A stretch of DNA of 64,000 bases from Saprospiraceae bacterium (lineage in GTDB: Bacteria > Bacteroidota > Bacteroidia > Chitinophagales > Saprospiraceae), in NCBI GenBank assembly GCA_016714895.1, contig JADKBV010000004.1:186001-250000 (forward strand). The letters run 5' to 3'. Below are positions 44,822 through 54,197 of this stretch, in pieces. The position numbers were made by a program, and so were the translations under genes. The notes below the pieces were generated by a model. That model made no database searches. It was not told the origin of the DNA and was given only the letters and a program-made list of their open reading frames with translations. Position 1 is the first letter of the stretch, and each line of letters begins with the position of its first letter.

Positions 44822-45307
44822 ATGAACAATAACATTAAAGAAATACAATTTGGTGAAGGAATTGATTCCTTACGCTTCGGAATGACTAAAGATGAAGTAA
44901 AAAATCTATTGGGAAATCCTGACGAAATTGAAAATATTCCCGGAATTGACGAGGCTGTAAATGATGACCTGGTTTCCTGGCATTATGACGAAAAAGAAAT
45001 ATCCCTTGTTTTTGATAAGTTGTACGACTGGAAATTGGTTTCTATCTCTGCAAGTGATCCTTTCTACACCCTTCACGGAAGACCTGTAGTTGGTATGCCG
45101 TTGGAAGAATTTGAGGAGTTTTTTGAAAATCTGGGTATTGAAATTTCAAACTCTGAGGACCTTTCAGATGAAGAAAATCCGGACTTCTATATGTTGGAGT
45201 CAGAAGATGTTGGTCTTTTGGTATGGTTTGACGAAGGCCACGCTGTTGAATTCCAGATTCTTCCTGATGTAGCTGAAGACGGAGAAACGATCATTTGGCC
45301 TAACTAA
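44822..45307 (+). CDS. Small acidic cytoplasmic protein of unknown function
   Basis: This is a 161-residue strongly acidic protein (Asp/Glu-rich, especially NSEDLSDEENPDFYMLESED) with no signal peptide or membrane segment. The N-terminal half (DSLRFGMTKDEVKNLLGNPD) resembles the SmpA/OmlA-like helix-turn pattern seen in many small alpha/beta proteins. The second half repeats the pattern weakly (RPVVGMPLEEFEEFFENLGI), suggesting two copies of one fold. I do not recognise the family. It is isolated, convergent with the TPR gene, and has its own candidate promoter. Confidence 0.75.
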   Translation: MNNNIKEIQFGEGIDSLRFGMTKDEVKNLLGNPDEIENIPGIDEAVNDDLVSWHYDEKEISLVFDKLYDWKLVSISASDPFYTLHGRPVVGMPLEEFEEFFENLGIEISNSEDLSDEENPDFYMLESEDVGLLVWFDEGHAVEFQILPDVAEDGETIIWPN

Positions 45308-45345
45308 AACAAGCTTTTTCAGGATTTGAATAAAAAAATATTTTT

Positions 45346-46371
45346 TTATTTCTTCTGAATTGTCTTCAATAAAGCTTTTGCACGTTTACTGCCCATTTCA
45401 GCAGCTTCTTTTATGTCTTTGATATGACCAGTCTTACCGGCTTTGTGTTTGGCCTGTCCTCTGCATGTTAATATTTCAGCCTCATCAAGATCGTCATTTT
45501 CTCCCGGAGTCGTGTATGCTTTGTCAAAGGCTGCAATCGCTTCAATATTTTCATTCAGTTCCATCAATACCATTCCATATTGATACAGAGCTTTGCGCAT
45601 CCGATAATTGTTCGGATCATCTTTTGTAAATTTTCTGGAAGTAAATAATTTCAGATCAAAAGCTGCTTTAGCCCATTCCTTTTTTTCTATATGACAATCG
45701 GCCTTTAATTTCCTGGATTTCCAATACAAGGTTTGTAAAGCTATAGATTTTTTTATAGCTTCTTCAAGACTTTCAATCGCTTCATCCAATTCTCCGCGCA
45801 TAATATGTATTTTTGCTTTTCCATAATATGCAGTCGGAATACTTGAATCCAGTAAAATACATTTATTATAATCCCGGAGTGCGTCATGATAATTTTTCAT
45901 TATAAAATTGACCTTAGCTCTCCTTTCATAAGCCTGAGCATGTCTGTCATATTTTTCAATAGCTTTGCTCAACGCATCAATGGCTTCTTCTTCTTTGCCC
46001 TTTATTTTGACTAGTTTACGGCCCTTGACAAAGGATTGTACCGCTGCTTTATCACTGGCGGGTTCAAGCGTCTCAAAACCTACTACTTCTCCTTCTTTGA
46101 TCAGCCAGGCTCTTACAGATCCTGCCACAGCAAATTGCGCACAATAAGCTAAAATGCCGGTCGTAACCTTAAAGGCTTTTTCCGTCACCTGATTTACGTA
46201 ACGAGGAATCTCAAGAATTAACTCATCCTCCTTGAAAATATCTTCGAATTTGAAAAGGACATCCGTTTTGTAATAGGTCTCAACCCTTTGCAAAAACATT
46301 TTGGTTACCTTTTCATAACTCTTCTCGCTTCCAAACTCCAACCTTCCCTGTATTATGGTTTTAAGGTACAT
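45346..46371 (-). CDS. Tetratricopeptide repeat protein
   Basis: This is a 341-residue protein without a signal peptide. Residues ~1-120 form an unrecognised N-terminal domain with an aromatic ATG start region (MYLKTIIQGRLEFGSEKSYE). From ~125 to ~330 there are about five TPR-like helix pairs, such as AIEKYDRHAQAYERRAKVNF, ALRDYNKCILLDSSIPTAYY and AIAAFDKAYTTPGENDDLDE. TPRs mediate protein-protein contacts; no partner is suggested by the neighbours. It stands alone between two intergenic regions. Confidence 0.85.
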   Translation of the reverse strand: MYLKTIIQGRLEFGSEKSYEKVTKMFLQRVETYYKTDVLFKFEDIFKEDELILEIPRYVNQVTEKAFKVTTGILAYCAQFAVAGSVRAWLIKEGEVVGFETLEPASDKAAVQSFVKGRKLVKIKGKEEEAIDALSKAIEKYDRHAQAYERRAKVNFIMKNYHDALRDYNKCILLDSSIPTAYYGKAKIHIMRGELDEAIESLEEAIKKSIALQTLYWKSRKLKADCHIEKKEWAKAAFDLKLFTSRKFTKDDPNNYRMRKALYQYGMVLMELNENIEAIAAFDKAYTTPGENDDLDEAEILTCRGQAKHKAGKTGHIKDIKEAAEMGSKRAKALLKTIQKK

Positions 46372-46685
46372 TCACCAAAATTTACTACCTATCTTATAGA
46401 AAAAACTATTCCAATCTTTTCAAATAAGAACTTTAACCTGAATTTTTTTTAGATTTTTTATGAAAATATTCATATAATACTGATAATGTGTTATTTATAA
46501 TTTAATAATAATTAATTTTATTTTTATCAAATTACTTAAATCTGTCAAAGATCATTGATTAGGTTAGCCAAAATTACAATAAAGTTGGAATGGATTTTTT
46601 GACAGCGTAAGGAACATATGGTTTATACCCAAATAATTCCAAAATTTCAACTATTTTTGCATCCTGATGATAATGAAATAATAAA
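46372..46685. other. 314-bp divergent intergenic region
   Basis: This very A/T-rich stretch lies between the TPR gene and the GH3 gene. It holds a TATTTTTG -7 match at 46652-46659 for the plus-strand gene. No ORF, tRNA or repeat was recognised. Confidence 0.6.
46652..46659 (+). promoter_or_regulatory. Candidate -7 element TATTTTTG for the GH3-scpA operon
   Basis: This is a perfect TAnnTTTG match 26 nt upstream of the ATG at 46686. Confidence 0.4.
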
Positions 46686-48194
46686 ATGAACCTTAAAGTA
46701 GAAGCCGTAAGACTTTTTGCCCGTTATTTGAAAAAAACCGTTGACAAAACACGGATTCATGCAGTCTCCGACCAATTAAAAATCATGTTGGGTCTGGTGA
46801 AAACCGCTCAGAATACCAAATTTGGCGTTGATCACCATTTCGAAAAAATCCGGAATTATGATGATTTTAAAAAATTTGTTCCCATCAGAGACTATGAACA
46901 ACTTATCTCTTATATCAATCTTCTCGTCAAAGGAGAAGCAAATATATTATGGCCGGGAAAACCAAAATATTTTGCCAAAACTTCAGGTACTACAAGTGGT
47001 ATAAAATATATTCCGCTTACTAAAGAAAGTATGCCGAATCATATGAATACGGCCAGAAATGCCATGATGAACTACATTACCCTTTCCGGAAATGCAGACT
47101 TGTTCAAAGGTAACATGATATTTTTATCCGGCTCTCCTGAGTTGGAACAAAAAGCCGGAATCCCGACAGGCCGGCTTTCAGGAATCGTCAATCACGAAAT
47201 ACCGGGTTGGGTAAAAACCAATCAACTTCCGTCATATAAAACCAATACCATTGAAGATTGGGAAGAAAAACTGGACAAAATTGTCGAAGAAACCTACCAA
47301 AGGGATATGAGACTCATCAGTGGTATTCCTCCATGGGTGCAGATGTATTACGAACGACTTCTCGAAAAAACCGGAAAATCAACCGTCCTTGAAGTTTTTC
47401 CAAACTACAGCCTTTTTATGTATGGTGGTGTCAACTTCGAACCCTATCGCGCCAAACTTGAATCCTTAATAGGAAAAAAAATCGACAGTATCGAAACCTA
47501 TCCCGCTTCAGAAGGTTTTATCGCTTTCCAGGATACACTTGATGGTTCCGGATTACTTCTTAATACCAATTCCGGTATCTTTTTTGAATTTATCCCTGTA
47601 GAAGAGGCTCATCTTGAAAACCCGACAAGGCTGCACCTAGGTCAGGTTTCAACTGGTGTCGATTATGCGATTATCATCAATAATAATGCAGGATTATGGG
47701 GTTATTCTATAGGCGATTGTGTTCGCTTTTTATCCCTTGATCCCTACAGATTAATTGTATCCGGAAGGGTAAAACATTTTATTTCTGCATTTGGAGAGCA
47801 TGTCATCGGAAAAGAAGTGGAAGAAGCTTTGATGGGTGTTTGCAATAAACATGGTATTCAGGTCATTGAATTTACCGTTGCTCCCCAGGTGAATCCTCCG
47901 GAAGGCGGGAGCCCCTATCACGAATGGTTTGTAGAGTTTGACGATCCGTTGTTTAATCCCGATACTATCGTGGACGAAGTAGATGAAGCTATGTGTCAAC
48001 AAAATATATATTACGAAGACCTCATCAAAGGTAATATACTACAAAAGCTCAAAATCAGGTCATTACAAAAAGACAGTTTCAGAAATTTTATGAAAGATTC
48101 AGGAAAATTGGGTGGGCAAAATAAAGTGCCCCGACTCGCAAATGACCGAAAAATTGCCGACGCCCTGCAACCGTATACGATACAAAATCATTGA
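46686..48194 (+). CDS. GH3 auxin-responsive promoter family protein (acyl-adenylate/amido synthetase)
   Basis: This 502-residue member of the GH3 branch of adenylate-forming enzymes has the phosphate-binding loop FAKTSGTTSGIKYIPLTKES (~residues 97-116), SLFMYGGVNFEPYR (~233), YPASEGFIAFQ (~272) and LGQVSTGVDYAIIIN. Plant GH3 proteins conjugate amino acids to acyl hormones. Bacterial members are common in Bacteroidota, but their substrates are generally unknown. Its TGA overlaps the ATG of scpA by one base (TGATG), so the two are translationally coupled. No functional link to ScpA is evident beyond shared transcription. Confidence 0.9.
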   Translation: MNLKVEAVRLFARYLKKTVDKTRIHAVSDQLKIMLGLVKTAQNTKFGVDHHFEKIRNYDDFKKFVPIRDYEQLISYINLLVKGEANILWPGKPKYFAKTSGTTSGIKYIPLTKESMPNHMNTARNAMMNYITLSGNADLFKGNMIFLSGSPELEQKAGIPTGRLSGIVNHEIPGWVKTNQLPSYKTNTIEDWEEKLDKIVEETYQRDMRLISGIPPWVQMYYERLLEKTGKSTVLEVFPNYSLFMYGGVNFEPYRAKLESLIGKKIDSIETYPASEGFIAFQDTLDGSGLLLNTNSGIFFEFIPVEEAHLENPTRLHLGQVSTGVDYAIIINNNAGLWGYSIGDCVRFLSLDPYRLIVSGRVKHFISAFGEHVIGKEVEEALMGVCNKHGIQVIEFTVAPQVNPPEGGSPYHEWFVEFDDPLFNPDTIVDEVDEAMCQQNIYYEDLIKGNILQKLKIRSLQKDSFRNFMKDSGKLGGQNKVPRLANDRKIADALQPYTIQNH

Positions 48195-48946
48195 TGGAAA
48201 TTTATCAGATAAAATTACCTCAGTTTGAAGGACCTTTTGACCTCCTTCTCTTTTTTATCGAAAGAGACGAATTGGATATTCATGATATTCCAATAGCTTC
48301 TATAACCAATGATTTTTTAGAATATATCCGCCACCTCGAAAAATTAAATATTGATATTGCAAGCGAATTTATTCTGGTAGCCGCCACCCTTATGCGAATC
48401 AAAGCTAAAATGCTTATTCCCCGGAAAGAAGTGGACGAACAAGGTAATGAAATCGACCCGAGGCAAGAGCTTGTCCAGAAATTGCTGGAATACAAAAAGT
48501 TTAAAGAAGTCCTGCAGGATCTAAGCAATATGGAAGACTTCCGCAACGAACGTTTCCTCAGAGCAAATGTACAATACGAACTTAAAGAATTGGCTGAAAA
48601 AGCATTGGTTGATATTGAACTGGAATCCCTGAGTTTGTATAAACTTTTTCAGACTTTTCAAAAAGTTTTACAACGATTTGATGATGAATCCAACAGACCT
48701 GTCCCGAAAATCATCAACTATGCCTACAATATTGATGAACAACAATCTTTTTTGCTTTCAATGCTTTATGCTAACGGGAAAGTAAAATTCGAAAATATCT
48801 TTCTGACGCTGGAAAACAGAATGCATGCTGTAGTAACCTTTCTGGCATTGTTGGAATTATTAAATACCCAAAAAGTCAAAATAAATCAGGGTGACGGTGC
48901 CAATAATTTTTGGGTATCCATACAAGAAGAAGTCATTTCTGAATAA
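48194..48946 (+). CDS. scpA: Segregation and condensation protein A
   Basis: This 250-residue kleisin subunit of the SMC-ScpAB condensin organises and segregates the chromosome. The N-terminal signature is QFEGPFDLLLFFIERDELDI, followed by FILVAATLMRIKAKMLIP and a charged linker. The C-terminal winged-helix part reads FLALLELLNTQKVKINQ. The start is the ATG at 48194 overlapping the GH3 stop; a TTG one codon earlier is less likely. scpB is not adjacent. It is convergent with queG, 4 nt away. Confidence 0.93.
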   Translation: MEIYQIKLPQFEGPFDLLLFFIERDELDIHDIPIASITNDFLEYIRHLEKLNIDIASEFILVAATLMRIKAKMLIPRKEVDEQGNEIDPRQELVQKLLEYKKFKEVLQDLSNMEDFRNERFLRANVQYELKELAEKALVDIELESLSLYKLFQTFQKVLQRFDDESNRPVPKIINYAYNIDEQQSFLLSMLYANGKVKFENIFLTLENRMHAVVTFLALLELLNTQKVKINQGDGANNFWVSIQEEVISE

Positions 48947-48950
48947 AACC

Positions 48951-49895
48951 CTATTTTTCAGTATCCCTAATAACTTGAATATTCCGCTTTAATCCCGAAT
49001 ATTTGGTTCTTTTGACCGCACTTCCCTGAAATAAAGTTTCAAAAACATCTTCCGTCAGATCAACCCAATCCTTCTTAGTCATGTCCAGTAAGCCAGGTTG
49101 CGGAAAAAAAAGTGGTTCTTCATGTTCTTCAGAAAATCTGTTCCATGGACATACCTGCTGACAAATGTCACACCCGAACATCCATCCATCCATCGAGTGA
49201 TGAAATGTTTCCGGGATCGCTGATTTTAATTCAATGGTAAGATATGATATACATTTTTTCCCGTCCATGATATACCCTTCGGGATGTATAGCTTCAGTTG
49301 GACAAGCATCAATACATTTGGTACATGAACCACAATAATCTTTAATGGGATGATCATATTCCAATTCAAGGTCAAGGATGATTTCCCCCAAAAAGAAAAA
49401 AGAACCTTTTTTAGGGTTGATCAACATGGTATTTTTCCCTATCCAACCCAAGCCGCTTCTTTTTGCCCAATCTCTTTCCAAAACAGGCGCTGAATCAACA
49501 AACACCCTTCCTTCAACTGACCCGCACAAGGTTTTAATATACTCAAACAATGTATTCAGCTTTTTCCTGACTACTTTATGGTAGTCTTTGCCATAAGCAT
49601 ACATAGATATTTTGGGAGCAGAAGCATCCTTTTGTTTTTCAGAATGAAAATAATTGTAAGCAAGCGATATAACACTTTTTGCACCCGGCACCAACAATGA
49701 TGGATCGACCCTTTTGTCAAAATGATTTTCCAAATAACTCATTTCTCCATGATAATGTTGGTTGAGCCATTTGTCAAGCCGCTGCGCTTCTTCTTCCATG
49801 AATCCGGCTTTAGATATGCCGAAAGAAACAAACCCCAAATCCATGGCCTTTTGATGGATTTGTTTGGTAACCATTTGTTTGTTTATCTGATTCAT
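48951..49895 (-). CDS. queG: Epoxyqueuosine reductase
   Basis: This 314-residue cobalamin- and Fe-S-dependent enzyme makes the last step of queuosine biosynthesis in tRNA. Features: VDSAPVLERDWAKRSGLGWI (substrate/cofactor site), GKNTMLINPKKGSFFFLGEI, and two [4Fe-4S] sets, CGSCTKCIDACPTEAI (~residues 190-205) and GCDICQQVCPWN (~242-253). The length lacks the C-terminal HEAT repeats of longer orthologues, as is usual in many Bacteroidota. It is the downstream neighbour of PorP/SprF but separated from it by a strong terminator. Confidence 0.94.
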   Translation of the reverse strand: MNQINKQMVTKQIHQKAMDLGFVSFGISKAGFMEEEAQRLDKWLNQHYHGEMSYLENHFDKRVDPSLLVPGAKSVISLAYNYFHSEKQKDASAPKISMYAYGKDYHKVVRKKLNTLFEYIKTLCGSVEGRVFVDSAPVLERDWAKRSGLGWIGKNTMLINPKKGSFFFLGEIILDLELEYDHPIKDYCGSCTKCIDACPTEAIHPEGYIMDGKKCISYLTIELKSAIPETFHHSMDGWMFGCDICQQVCPWNRFSEEHEEPLFFPQPGLLDMTKKDWVDLTEDVFETLFQGSAVKRTKYSGLKRNIQVIRDTEK

Positions 49896-49905
49896 ATTTC
49901 CGGTA

Positions 49906-49945
49906 AAAAAATAGGGTTACCGACGAATCAATAACCCTATTTTTT
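49906..49945 (-). terminator. Terminator downstream of the PorP/SprF gene
   Basis: aaaaaatagggtta / taaccctatttttt is a perfect 14-bp stem with a 12-nt loop, giving T-rich ends on either strand. It lies 20 nt after the minus-strand stop at 49965. Confidence 0.85.
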
Positions 49946-49964
49946 ATTTAAATGTTTGTAAATA

Positions 49965-50888
49965 TTACATTTTATCTTTTTTTCCACCACCAAAACTCAG
50001 ACCAAGGGTGAGTTCGTGCGAACCATTATTATAGTCCTGTAGTGGGTTGGAAGACGTATTGTATGAATAGAACAAACTAAACTTATCAATCGACGTACCT
50101 ACCAAAAATCCCAGTCGCTTATCCGCACCAACCGTGTAAGAAACCCCTCCTGTAAATTTTTCATCCAGAAATGATACGTTCAGGTTAATGTCAAGATGGG
50201 TCGGAACGTTGGCAAGGTTTTTTACAAAAACAGAAGGTTTGAATACCACATCTGCATCTTTTGCTTTGATGTCGTATCCTACATGAAATATAAAACCTAC
50301 ATTTCTGTCTTCTGATGCTGCTGAAGCTTCCCCATTGATACGGCTGCTCACTAAAGACGGCAGAACCAATCCGTAAGACAATTTATTTTTGTACAATCCA
50401 TACACACCTACCGTCACATCAAAATATTCTGTGCCGGCTAATGCTTGTAATACTCTTGGATCAGCTATCGTTGCCGGATCTGTCACTGAAGACAAACCAT
50501 GTTTGATGTACTCTCCGGACAATCCGAAACCTATCTGATTGGTTTCACTTTTGATCATATAACTGGCTCCGGCTAATGCTTTGGTCGTTTCCAACAAACC
50601 AAAGTTATCTCTCAGTACCATAGCCCCAAATCCCAATCTGTCGATCATAGGACCGTCGTAAGCAATGGTTGTCGTACTTGGAGAATCATTGATGCCTGCC
50701 CATTTCCTGCGGTAATTCAACAAAACATTATGTTTCATTTTGGAACCAAAAGCTGCAGGATTGATCAATTGAGGATTGATATTTGCCTGTGTGTAGATAT
50801 ATCTTTCGTCAAAGTATCTGGACTGAGCCTGAAGTCCGGCGGTGATTAAACCCGCGCACACGATTAAAAGAAATTTTATTTTATTCAT
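49965..50888 (-). CDS. PorP/SprF family T9SS-associated outer-membrane protein
   Basis: This 307-residue protein has a signal peptide from the ATG at 50888 (IKFLLIVCAGLITAGLQAQ). An earlier in-frame ATG at 50930 would precede it with 14 polar residues. The mature protein begins with the PorP/SprF pattern FDERYIYTQANINPQLINPA, followed by FGSKMKHNVLLNYRRKWAGI and barrel-like amphipathic strands ending in HELTLGLSFGGGKK. PorP/SprF proteins anchor or assist secretion of large gliding adhesins. It sits 49 nt downstream of the SprB-repeat protein, as expected for such a partner. Confidence 0.92.
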   Translation of the reverse strand: MNKIKFLLIVCAGLITAGLQAQSRYFDERYIYTQANINPQLINPAAFGSKMKHNVLLNYRRKWAGINDSPSTTTIAYDGPMIDRLGFGAMVLRDNFGLLETTKALAGASYMIKSETNQIGFGLSGEYIKHGLSSVTDPATIADPRVLQALAGTEYFDVTVGVYGLYKNKLSYGLVLPSLVSSRINGEASAASEDRNVGFIFHVGYDIKAKDADVVFKPSVFVKNLANVPTHLDINLNVSFLDEKFTGGVSYTVGADKRLGFLVGTSIDKFSLFYSYNTSSNPLQDYNNGSHELTLGLSFGGGKKDKM

Positions 50889-50937
50889 CTTAACTATTCT
50901 TTTATGATTGTCACTTATGAGTGCGTTCAATTACAAA

Positions 50938-53900
50938 TTATTTCAATAAGGTCAATGTTCCGTTAAAAGTCTCACGAAGTCCATTTCCATAATTGACTTC
51001 ATAAATCCAGATATACGAACCTTCTATCAACTCATTATTATTATTGTCAATCCCGATAAACGTATTATCGTAGAGCATTTTATTGTATACCAATCTGCCC
51101 CATCGGTCATAAATTGATAAAGTACCATTCAAATCTTCAGAACATGTAATCACAAAATTATCATTTTGCTGATCTCCGTTTGGCGTAAGAACAAGATTAC
51201 CCTTACCACATTCATCATCGACAACATTACAAGGTCTGACATCAAGATTACCCAAAGTGATGACACAATTATTAGCGTCCGTGACGGTTACTGCATACGT
51301 TCCGACTTCCAGGCCACTTAAAACATTGGTAATGCTGCCCGGCGTGGACCATGCATAAGTATATGGAGCAACTCCGGTGGTAATATTTAAAGATATACTG
51401 CCATCCGACTCTCCTTCCGTCACACATTGAATCGCGGGATTGCCGCCAATCAATCGGGACGGAGTGGTTACTGTGACCGCATCGCTGATCGTAGTTCCCG
51501 CCTCATTGATACCTTCTATCGTATAATTACCTGCACACAGGTTATTAAATTCAAAAGCGCCCAAAGCGGTAACATTTCTTTCGGTCAAAATGACATTTCC
51601 GATTTTAAGGACCAATCTGACAGGTAATGTACCTTCGGCCAGAATTCCGGATATAACCCCGTTACAATTGCCGTTACAATTGACCCCAAAACCGTTAAAG
51701 TTTGATGAAACACGCACGGTTTCAAATTTAACTAATACAGCAGGGCCTGTTATTTCATCAATTGGAATGTTTAGCGCTACTGCTGTACAACCATTGGCAT
51801 CTGTCACCGTCACGCTATACGTACCTACAGAAAGATTGGTGGCAGGATTGGTATTTGCCGCTATTTGTGTAGCAATACTCGACCACACAATGTTGTAATT
51901 TTGAGTACCTCCGGTGATGGTTAACATGATTCTACCTGCACTCATTCCTGCCGGAGTATCTTGTGCGTCAGACACTATGGTCAGTGGCGCTGTTGGTTGT
52001 GTTACCGTCACATTAGGAATGGTAAATGTATTGACAGGAACTGAACTATCCGTAATGGTCACCGTATAAGAACCTGCTGTAAGATTACTGACAGTCGGTG
52101 TAATTGTATATGGCGGACAACCTCCTGAAGGTGTAACGGTGATGGCACCGTCATTTCCTCCAAAACATTTAACGGGTGTTGCCACAGCAGTTCCCGAAAG
52201 TGGTGTATTGGATGAGGTCACAACAAAAGATTGAGTGCCTGTACATCCTTTACTATCTGTTACAGTAAGCATGTAGGTACCTGCATTCAGATTCGTCACA
52301 TTGGCAGTAGTGCCGACATTCGGATTCCATGTAAAAGTATTGTATGGAGGATTTCCCCCTGTGATGCCAGTGACATTGATAGAACCCTTGGTGCCGCATG
52401 CCTCATTGGTAATTCCTGTTCCCGGAATGTTGATTCTGTCGGGTTGACCGACCACAGCGTTACTTGTACATTGTTGTGTTCCGCTACAGATTAATTCAAG
52501 GGTGTAAGATCCTGCTGCCACATTAGCCAGATTACAATCAGCCAGATTTGCTGTGGATTTAATAACTACACCTGCACTGTTTTTCCAAACACACATACAG
52601 TTTGTTAAACCTTGAGCAGGAGTCACTGTTGCAGAAACAGCACCGTCTGTCGATCCGAAACAAGATGTATTGGTCGTAGAGTTTATGTTACAAATAGAGG
52701 GGTCACCACAAGTTATAGTTATGGCTCCGTTGGTGATTTCGGTATCAAATTCAAAATCGTTTACCCCGTTGTATGTACCATTCACTTCAATTTCTCTTGG
52801 CATACCGGTTATCTGTACAGGTGTGGTGATATCACAATTTCCGATCAATCTGAAACAAACCTGAAATATTTTTTGATCGTTCGGAAGTGTTATCAAAGGT
52901 GGTAAAGTATTCCACGAAAAAGTTAAGGTTGAAATGAAGTTATTGAAACTATTCATTGGATTTATTCCTGGCAATCCATACATACCGGTTGATATGTATT
53001 CGAGATGCGCCGGATTCCAATTGATAGAAAACTGTGCATTTTGTATCATGATAAAATTTTCTACCGTGACATCCAGACAAACCGTACTTCCTTTTATACC
53101 GGAAGTTGTGTTTACATTAAATTTTACCGGAGGTGCCACTGATGTTCTCCCTATTACAGTACCCGCCTGAACACAAAACGGAACACTTTGAGCTGTTCCG
53201 TTTATAACAGCTGCCCAGTCCATAACCGGCACCGGTTCTTTTCCGATACACACACGGGAAGTATCTTCACTTTCGCCGATTTTTTCAAAAGTTATCTCAA
53301 AAACAGTTGTACCATCAGCAAGGGTTTTTGTTAGCCCGTCGTTATCAAAATAACTATACCTGATTGTACCGTTTTTAATTGCCGGGGGAGTCGCAAATAC
53401 CATTCCTGCCCCTGTCAATACGTCTGACTTAATATTGATAAACTTCAGTTTTGTCGAATCAAAACTAAATGAACCATCTCCGGTTTGTATGTCTTTAAAG
53501 TTTTTCACTTTGATAGGCATTTTGATTTGTTGGCCTGGTGAAGTATAAATGGTATCACCGTAAAACAACAATCGGGTAGGACTCGCACAAACTGCATCAG
53601 GACAAGGGTCGATAAAACCGCCGCCACCACCACCACCACCACCGGTAGTTACTTTGACTGATCCATTTTGAGAGGAAAAGTTGGTCACTTGCATCAGATT
53701 TCTTACATAATCCACATTGGACTGGGTGATAGCAGACATAGAACCGGGACCTCCAAGAATATCAAATACGATAGAAAACAGTCGGGTCCCGTTAGGAACT
53801 GTCTGTCCATTAGCCATGGGCGTGTCCCACAAAAAACGGATTCTGCCCGGTTTGATAGATCCTATACCTGGCGTACCAAAATTACTGATGGACAGACCAA

Positions 53901-54129
53901 GTGCTGTATTAAAATTGGTAATGGAACCATATCTTAAAACCAATGAATCATAATTTAAAGAAAAAGCTGCAGATTGTAAATTGACAAAACCGTCAATGGT
54001 AACATCTACTGTAGCTGTGGTCGTTCCGGGGGCAACTTCCACATTGGCAATTTTTAATACGACCGGATCCTGACCATAAGCAATCAGGGATGTCAGTCCA
54101 ATCAATAGGGTGAAAATAAATTTCCTCAT
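50938..54129 (-). CDS. Giant surface protein: cohesin-like domains, SprB repeats, gliding-motility C-terminal (T9SS type B) domain
   Basis: This is a 1063-residue protein with the start at 54129 (signal MRKFIFTLLIGLTSLIAYGQ). Three cohesin-like beta-sandwiches occur at ~20-160, ~185-325 and ~335-475 (TATVDVTIDGFVNLQSAAFS, IKMPIKVKNFKDIQTGDGSF, VCLDVTVENFIMIQNAQFSI). A run of nine glycines (163-171) joins the first two. About five SprB-like repeats follow, such as CFGGNDGAITVTPSGGCPPY and LSVGTYSVTVTDANGC. The C-terminal ~85 residues (LVLTPNGDQQNDNFVIT to FNGTLTLLK) form the gliding-motility-associated domain that targets type B T9SS cargo. It is co-directional with PorP/SprF. An adhesin or scaffold role is likely; no enzyme motif is present. 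Confidence 0.92.
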   Translation of the reverse strand: MRKFIFTLLIGLTSLIAYGQDPVVLKIANVEVAPGTTTATVDVTIDGFVNLQSAAFSLNYDSLVLRYGSITNFNTALGLSISNFGTPGIGSIKPGRIRFLWDTPMANGQTVPNGTRLFSIVFDILGGPGSMSAITQSNVDYVRNLMQVTNFSSQNGSVKVTTGGGGGGGGGFIDPCPDAVCASPTRLLFYGDTIYTSPGQQIKMPIKVKNFKDIQTGDGSFSFDSTKLKFINIKSDVLTGAGMVFATPPAIKNGTIRYSYFDNDGLTKTLADGTTVFEITFEKIGESEDTSRVCIGKEPVPVMDWAAVINGTAQSVPFCVQAGTVIGRTSVAPPVKFNVNTTSGIKGSTVCLDVTVENFIMIQNAQFSINWNPAHLEYISTGMYGLPGINPMNSFNNFISTLTFSWNTLPPLITLPNDQKIFQVCFRLIGNCDITTPVQITGMPREIEVNGTYNGVNDFEFDTEITNGAITITCGDPSICNINSTTNTSCFGSTDGAVSATVTPAQGLTNCMCVWKNSAGVVIKSTANLADCNLANVAAGSYTLELICSGTQQCTSNAVVGQPDRINIPGTGITNEACGTKGSINVTGITGGNPPYNTFTWNPNVGTTANVTNLNAGTYMLTVTDSKGCTGTQSFVVTSSNTPLSGTAVATPVKCFGGNDGAITVTPSGGCPPYTITPTVSNLTAGSYTVTITDSSVPVNTFTIPNVTVTQPTAPLTIVSDAQDTPAGMSAGRIMLTITGGTQNYNIVWSSIATQIAANTNPATNLSVGTYSVTVTDANGCTAVALNIPIDEITGPAVLVKFETVRVSSNFNGFGVNCNGNCNGVISGILAEGTLPVRLVLKIGNVILTERNVTALGAFEFNNLCAGNYTIEGINEAGTTISDAVTVTTPSRLIGGNPAIQCVTEGESDGSISLNITTGVAPYTYAWSTPGSITNVLSGLEVGTYAVTVTDANNCVITLGNLDVRPCNVVDDECGKGNLVLTPNGDQQNDNFVITCSEDLNGTLSIYDRWGRLVYNKMLYDNTFIGIDNNNNELIEGSYIWIYEVNYGNGLRETFNGTLTLLK

Positions 54130-54162
54130 AAGAAGAACAATTTGTTGTAAGATAATAAAGTG

Positions 54163-54197
54163 CAAAATTAACTATTTTATATCAATATTCCGGCAAA
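54163..54197 (-). promoter_or_regulatory. Bacteroidota promoter for the gliding protein - PorP/SprF operon
   Basis: On the minus strand TTTG (54194-54197) is separated by 23 nt from TAATTTTG (54163-54170). This matches the -33/-7 consensus and lies 33 nt before the ATG at 54129. Confidence 0.6.

Noticed and set aside
45324..45345. AATAAAAAAATATTTTTTTATT palindrome as a terminator
   Set aside because: Its stem is entirely A/T and weak; it is between convergent genes and may contribute to termination, but it is not strong enough to call.
53617..53643. Glycine-codon run as a phase-variation switch
   Set aside because: The unit is a triplet, so length changes stay in frame; it can vary linker length but not switch expression.
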